Below, in pieces: positions 6,085-10,008 of a stretch of 10,008 nucleotides of DNA. Within the stretch, counting starts at the first letter, position 1, and each line of letters opens with the position of its first letter. Origin of the DNA: a bacterium (lineage in GTDB: Bacteria > Planctomycetota > UBA1135 > UBA2386); assembly GCA_011051855.1 (NCBI GenBank), contig DRKG01000092.1, forward strand, positions 1 to 10,008, read 5' to 3'. A model generated the notes under the pieces. It saw only the letters and a list, made by a program, of their open reading frames with translations, was not told where the DNA came from and ran no database searches. Position numbers and translations under genes: made by a program.

Positions 6085-6846
6085 ATGTTCCGCGAACGGT
6101 CGGTCTCGCTGGTCATCCCCGCCTACAACGAGGAGGACACGATTGCCCAGGTCGTGGAAGAGTTCCGTTCGGAGCCCCACCTCGACGAGATCGTCGTCGT
6201 CGACAACAACTGCAGCGACCGCACCGCCGAACGGGCCGCCGCCGCCGGCGCACGCATCGTGTGCGAATCGAAGCCGGGCTACGGGGCCGCTCTGACCGCG
6301 GGCATGGACGCAGCCAAGGGCGACCTGATGGTGCTGGTCGAGGCCGACGGCAGCTTCCGGGCGCGCGACGTCGTCAAGCTCCTGTGCTACCTCGACGACG
6401 CCGGCATGGTGATGGGCACCCGCACCACCCGGCAGATGGTCGAGCAGGGTGCGAACATGCGCTTCCTGCTGCGCTGGGGCAACGTGTTCATGGCCAAGTT
6501 CCTGCAGCTCTGCTGGCTGCGGCCGGCCGAGCCGCGCTTCACAGACGTCGGCTGCACGTTCCGGGCGCTGACGCGCGCGACCTGGGACCGGATCCGGCCG
6601 CGGCTGCGCTGCACCGGCCCGGCGTTCTCGCCGGAGATGATGTGCGCCGCCCTGCAGGAGCGTTGCCGCGTGATCGAGGTGCCGGTCACCTACAGCAAAC
6701 GCATGGGCGGTGAGAGCAAGCACAGCGACACCTTCTGGCGCCAGGCGAAGACCGCGTTGATGATGTTCCGCACCATTTGCCGCAAGCGTTTCCTCGAACG
6801 CTCGGCGAAGTCGGCCGCGCCGACGGCGGAGGCGCGCAAGGCGTGA
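6085..6846 (+). CDS. Family 2 glycosyltransferase, DPM1-like
   Basis: This 253-residue GT-A glycosyltransferase probably moves a sugar from a nucleotide donor to a polyprenyl phosphate or a cell-surface glycan at the inner face of the membrane. Visible motifs are VIPAYNEE at 10-17, VVDNNCSD with Asp40 (nucleotide binding), ESKPGYGAAL at 61-70, and the metal-site motif as EADGSF at 86-91 where DADG or DxD is usual. Then come MGTRTTR, TDVGCTFRALTR at 153-164, and VPVTYSKRMGGESKH, the acceptor-side region of the DPM1/DPG-synthase group. There is no transmembrane tail, so it is soluble or peripheral. The length fits the family core. The ATG is placed directly before the first beta strand; no Shine-Dalgarno is visible. 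Its stop overlaps the start of the methyltransferase gene, which suggests one operon. The family is certain; donor and acceptor are unknown. Confidence 0.93.
   Translation: MFRERSVSLVIPAYNEEDTIAQVVEEFRSEPHLDEIVVVDNNCSDRTAERAAAAGARIVCESKPGYGAALTAGMDAAKGDLMVLVEADGSFRARDVVKLLCYLDDAGMVMGTRTTRQMVEQGANMRFLLRWGNVFMAKFLQLCWLRPAEPRFTDVGCTFRALTRATWDRIRPRLRCTGPAFSPEMMCAALQERCRVIEVPVTYSKRMGGESKHSDTFWRQAKTALMMFRTICRKRFLERSAKSAAPTAEARKA
6828..6832 (+). promoter_or_regulatory. Ribosome binding site of the methyltransferase gene
   Basis: GGAGG lies ten bases before the GTG at 6843, inside the last codons of the glycosyltransferase gene. The spacing is slightly long but acceptable. It supports GTG 6843, which overlaps the upstream TGA, over an in-frame ATG at 6777 that would overlap the upstream gene by 70 bases. 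Confidence 0.45.
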
Positions 6847-7763
6847 ACCGGACGACCGACGTGCAGGCGATCACCCGCTGCCAGTTGTGCGGCAGCGAGG
6901 CCCGCGACCGCAAGTTTGAGGACGGTCCCTACACCGTCTGGACTTGCCGCGACTGCGGCCTCGTCTACGTGTCGCCGCGGCTCGTCGGCCAAGCGCTGCT
7001 CGACGTCTACGACGAAGGCTACTGGAAGAGCGACAACCCCAAGGAACGTGGCTACGCCGACTACGCCAGCGAAGCGAAGCTCTACCTGAAGACCTACCGA
7101 AAGCGCATGAAGCTGGTCTCTCGGTGGCTGCCGCAACCCGCCAGGATCCTCGACGTCGGCTGCGCGGCCGGCTACTTCCTGCGGGTCGCACAGGAGCATG
7201 GCCACGACGTGCACGGCGTCGAGCTGTCCGAACCGATCGCCAACGAGGCGATCCAGGCGCTCGGCGCAGACCGCGTCTACCGCGGTTTCCTCGACGACGC
7301 GATCCGCGAACGCGCCTGGCCCGACCACAGCTTCGACCTGGTCACCATCTGGGACGTGATCGAGCACGTGCCCGAACCGCAGGCGCTGCTCGCGACCATC
7401 CGCCGCATGGTCCGGCCCGGTGGCAAGCTCTTGCTCGAGACCCAGAACGTCGCGTCACGGATGGCGCGCCGGCTCGGCAAGGCCTGGCACCACTACAAGC
7501 ACGACGAGCACCTCTACCACTTCAACCCGGACACCGTGCGCCGGCTGCTCGACGACTGCGGCTTCGACGTGCTCGCTTGCGGCTCGGCCTACGCCGGCAA
7601 ATACGTGTCCTTCGGCTTCCTCGCCGAACGCGCCGCCCGCCTCGGGCGACTGGCCGGCCTCCTGGCCAGCCCGCTCGCGCTGCTCAAATCCTGCAACCTC
7701 TACGTCAACCCGCACGACGAGATCATCGTCGTCGCCGAACCGCGCTCGACGGCTGCGGGCTGA
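6843..7763 (+). CDS. Class I SAM-dependent methyltransferase with N-terminal zinc motif
   Basis: The protein has 306 residues. Residues 13-38 hold two CxxC pairs (Cys13/Cys16 and Cys35/Cys38), a small zinc ribbon common in methyltransferases of glycan and secondary-metabolite clusters. The Rossmann domain follows: motif I ILDVGCAAGYF at 102-112, acidic motif II GVELSE with Glu127, then FDLVTIWDVIEHV at 164-176 and LRRMVRPGGKLLLET-like motif near 186-200. This order fits the Methyltransf_23/UbiG-like group. A HHYKHDEHLYHF stretch at 216-227 follows, as is usual in this type. The start is GTG at 6843, giving a GTGA overlap with the glycosyltransferase stop. Pairing with a DPM1-like glycosyltransferase suggests methylation of a sugar, lipid or cell-surface glycan precursor, but the substrate cannot be read from sequence. 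The gene runs into the tandem repeat just after its stop. Confidence 0.93.
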   Translation: MNRTTDVQAITRCQLCGSEARDRKFEDGPYTVWTCRDCGLVYVSPRLVGQALLDVYDEGYWKSDNPKERGYADYASEAKLYLKTYRKRMKLVSRWLPQPARILDVGCAAGYFLRVAQEHGHDVHGVELSEPIANEAIQALGADRVYRGFLDDAIRERAWPDHSFDLVTIWDVIEHVPEPQALLATIRRMVRPGGKLLLETQNVASRMARRLGKAWHHYKHDEHLYHFNPDTVRRLLDDCGFDVLACGSAYAGKYVSFGFLAERAARLGRLAGLLASPLALLKSCNLYVNPHDEIIVVAEPRSTAAG

Positions 7764-7766
7764 ACC

Positions 7767-7830
7767 GCTACGGGCCCGCCGGCTACCCGGGCCGCCCAGC
7801 TACCGGACTGCCCAGCTACCGGGCCGCCAG
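7767..7830. repeat. Four imperfect 15-17 bp tandem repeats at a convergent gene end
   Basis: Four units start with GCTAC and run on as a variant of CGGGCCGCCCA: 7767-7781, 7782-7798, 7799-7814 and 7815-7830. They fill the convergent gap and enter the last codons of the minus-strand gene. Each unit carries CTA, which is TAG on the minus strand; the copy in the last unit (7816-7818) is the actual stop codon of that gene. GGCCCG (7773-7778) and CGGGCC (7788-7793) could pair as a short stem with a nine-base loop, but no T-run follows on either strand. It looks like a local tandem duplication of the gene end. Confidence 0.8.
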
Positions 7831-10008
7831 ATCTTCCTGCACGCCGGCCGGACGACTGCGCTGGTAGCGCTGTTCGAGCGCGGTGAGCGTGAACGCCTGC
7901 GAGAGGCAGTTGTAGACCTGTAGGCGCGAGAACGACTCGCGCATCTGCATGAACTCGCGGCGCGTCACATCTTCGGACTGAAGCGGCTCGACCTTGTCGC
8001 ACACCAGCACGTGGTAGCGCCGCTCGGCCGTGTCGTAGAGGGGGCCGTTGGCCTCGCCGGCATCCATCTCCGCGTAGGTGCGGAAGACGAACACGGTCGT
8101 CGGGTCGTAGGCCTTGTCGAAGCGCGGGCGCGTCTTGAGCGAGCGCGGGTGCGGCCCGATCTGCGCCACGGTGAACCCGGCCTCGGCGGCCGCCGCCTCG
8201 AGGACCTCGCCGTAGTGCTTTCTGGCCTCTTCCCGGATCTCGCCTTCGATCTCACCGTCGACGGCGCGCTCGAACGCCTTGACGCGCGCCTCCTTCGCGG
8301 CGAGTTGCTTCTGCTTCTGCCGGCGCATGGCTTCCCAAGCCTGCTTCGCCTTGGTGCCCAGCCCCGGCGTCGCCAGCATTTCGTTGGCCCGCTGGATATC
8401 GGCCGTCAGGCCGTCCTCCCACTTCTTGATCTCGTCGGCGAGGCGCTGTTCGCGCGACTCCTCGCGCTCCTTGACGAACTCGGGGATCTTCTCCTTTGCC
8501 AGCCGCAGCAGGGCGGTGTCCATCGCCTCGCGCTTCTCGCGCCCCTCCTCGTCGGCCTTCTGCACCCAGTAGGCGTCCTTGACCAGGGGCACGTATTCTT
8601 CTTCGGGCTTCAGCGGCTGCAGGTCGACCGCAGTCGCCTGGAACAGGATCGATGCAGTCGTGGTGCGACTCGGCGCGAAGCAGATCGCACCGGCTTGCCG
8701 CAGGCTGGTCGCGGCGGTCGCCTGCCCCCACTTGCCGAGTCCGGGCGCGCGCGCTTCGAGATCCTCGAGGTCCTCGGCGTCGAGCAGCTCCTCGATCACG
8801 TGGAAGGCGAAGCCGGTCTTGCCCTCGACCAGCTTCTGACACTCGGCGTTGAGGTCGAACGCGACCCGCGCCTTGGTCTCGGCCTCCTTGTCGGCCTCGA
8901 GGGCATTCTCGAGCGCTTTCTGCGCGTTCTCGGCGGTGACCAGGTCGTCGCCCAGGCGCGTGACCTCTTGTCGCAGCTGTTCGACCGCCGCCTTCAGCTC
9001 GGCGTTCTCGGGGTCCTTCTCGAGCTCAGCCTCCTTGTCGGCGAGCTCGCGCTCCTTCTGGGTCTTCTCGCTGGTCACCTCGCGCACGCGCGTGCGCGCG
9101 GTGCCGAGGTCGCCCTGGGTGACCTGTGTCGCCGCCGTCTCCGCTTCGATGGCCTTGGTCTGCGCGTCGCGGAGCTGCTTGAGCAGGTCGTTCATCCCCT
9201 GCTCAGCCTGCAGCACGCGCGTCAGTTCGGCCTGCACCGCCTCGTCCTCGAACGGCCGGTACTCGTCCTCGGTGTCGGCCACCTTGAAGCGCTCCTTGTC
9301 GGCGTCGTAGGCGCCGCGGAGCTGGTCCTCCGACGCGGTGAAGTCGCTGAGCGCGGTCTCTTCCCACTGCGCCGGATCGAACTGCCCTTCGGCGAACTGC
9401 AACGCGACGATGCGCAGCGAAGCCCGCGGCAGGTCGTAGATGCCCATCTTGGTCTTGGTCGGCTGCGGCTGCTCGTCGAGCCAAGCCTTCAGGTCCTCGT
9501 CGGTCATCTCGGATGCCGCCGCCAACTCCTCCTGGCGCTTCTGCACGTCGTAGCTCGCGACCCGGAAGGTCACCTTCTCCTTGTGCAGCACCAACTGTCG
9601 CATCGCCTCGCCGTCGCTGTTGTCGAGGGCCAGCATCTGCAGCCGCATCATCGTGCCGATACGCATCGCCTCGGCGACCAACATGCGAAACTCGGCGAGC
9701 GAGCCGAAGCCGCGCGCGAGCGCCAACTTGGCCGCCGACTCGATGCTGTTGCGTTCGCGCTCGGCTTCGATCGCGCGGTCGACCTCGATCATCGACGGCT
9801 CGATGCCTTCGACGATCGCGGCGCGGCGCAGGATCGCAAACACCTCGCCGAGTTCGCCGTCGCCGCCTTCACCCGAACGCAACTGCATGAACCGGTTGCA
9901 CGGCATCACGCCGACGGGCACGCCGGCTTGATAGTTGCGCGCCAACTGGTCGCCGATGCGGAAGTCCTCGACCTCGAGCTTGACCTGCTCGCCGCCGACG
10001 ACGATCGA
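7816..10008 (-). CDS. PpiD/SurA-like envelope protein with long coiled coil (N-terminus outside window)
   Basis: The frame is open to the window edge, giving 730 visible residues; the true start, and any signal peptide or membrane anchor, is upstream. In fragment numbering, residues about 55-185 are helical and resemble the SurA/PpiD N-terminal chaperone part (an LALARGFGSLAEFRMLV helix, then VTFRVASYD and the MTDEDLKAWLDEQ segment). Residues about 215-235 repeat this type as TASEDQLRGAYDADKERFKV. A charged coiled coil spans about 253-385. A second Lys/Glu-rich helical stretch spans about 500-583. The end, from YHVLVCDKVEP near 664, looks like the closing segment of PpiD proteins. I cannot find a parvulin catalytic domain with its usual motifs, so it may be a chaperone-like relative without isomerase activity. 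The gene frame is certain; the family is a judgement from layout and segment style. Confidence 0.8.
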   Translation of the reverse strand, partial: SIVVGGEQVKLEVEDFRIGDQLARNYQAGVPVGVMPCNRFMQLRSGEGGDGELGEVFAILRRAAIVEGIEPSMIEVDRAIEAERERNSIESAAKLALARGFGSLAEFRMLVAEAMRIGTMMRLQMLALDNSDGEAMRQLVLHKEKVTFRVASYDVQKRQEELAAASEMTDEDLKAWLDEQPQPTKTKMGIYDLPRASLRIVALQFAEGQFDPAQWEETALSDFTASEDQLRGAYDADKERFKVADTEDEYRPFEDEAVQAELTRVLQAEQGMNDLLKQLRDAQTKAIEAETAATQVTQGDLGTARTRVREVTSEKTQKERELADKEAELEKDPENAELKAAVEQLRQEVTRLGDDLVTAENAQKALENALEADKEAETKARVAFDLNAECQKLVEGKTGFAFHVIEELLDAEDLEDLEARAPGLGKWGQATAATSLRQAGAICFAPSRTTTASILFQATAVDLQPLKPEEEYVPLVKDAYWVQKADEEGREKREAMDTALLRLAKEKIPEFVKEREESREQRLADEIKKWEDGLTADIQRANEMLATPGLGTKAKQAWEAMRRQKQKQLAAKEARVKAFERAVDGEIEGEIREEARKHYGEVLEAAAAEAGFTVAQIGPHPRSLKTRPRFDKAYDPTTVFVFRTYAEMDAGEANGPLYDTAERRYHVLVCDKVEPLQSEDVTRREFMQMRESFSRLQVYNCLSQAFTLTALEQRYQRSRPAGVQEDLAAR

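Noticed and set aside
1..10008. Defence system, CRISPR, phage or other new multi-gene system
   Set aside because: No nuclease, helicase, reverse transcriptase, integrase, toxin pair or spaced repeat array is present. The genes are housekeeping, metabolic and envelope types in separate short units.

Overview
This is a GC-rich chromosomal window with seven convincing protein genes and one small uncharacterised gene, packed closely on both strands. The gene content suggests an uncultured bacterium, most plausibly a planctomycete or a relative. The grounds are high GC, several genes with no Shine-Dalgarno sequence, a secreted kelch protein with an N-terminal domain of a type I associate with planctomycete secreted proteins, and a secreted prenyltransferase-fold repeat protein. 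That assignment is an inference from style, not proof. I see no rRNA, tRNA, CRISPR array, transposase, integrase, phage gene or plasmid function.

Layout, left to right. A 5'-truncated tRNA-dihydrouridine synthase of the DusB/NifR3 type (1-975, +) ends exactly where a near-perfect 92-bp hairpin begins (975-1066). A convergent small gene of unknown function (1024-1560, -) runs through one arm of that hairpin and stops in its loop. It has the clearest Shine-Dalgarno site in the window. Divergent from it is a secreted kelch beta-propeller protein (1654-3213, +). Convergent with the kelch gene is a two-gene minus-strand unit: a secreted prenyltransferase/squalene-oxidase-repeat protein (4120-5931), followed by a fumarylacetoacetate-hydrolase-family enzyme (3233-4123), joined by an ATGA overlap. 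A 153-bp divergent region (5932-6084) separates this from a plus-strand unit: a family 2 glycosyltransferase (6085-6846) and a zinc-motif SAM-dependent methyltransferase (6843-7763), joined by a GTGA overlap. A short tandem repeat (7767-7830) fills the convergent gap to the last gene, a large coiled-coil protein resembling the PpiD/SurA chaperone family (7816 to beyond 10008, -), whose N-terminus lies outside the window.

The genes do not form one pathway. The glycosyltransferase/methyltransferase pair probably acts on a lipid-linked or surface glycan. The kelch, prenyltransferase-fold and PpiD-like proteins are predicted to be exported or to act at the envelope. DusB is tRNA-modification housekeeping, and the FAH-family enzyme is catabolic with an unknown substrate. 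Nothing here looks like a defence island or a new multi-gene system. The features most worth a second look are the long hairpin at the dus 3' end, the stop-codon-containing tandem repeat at 7767-7830, and the candidate leaderless starts.
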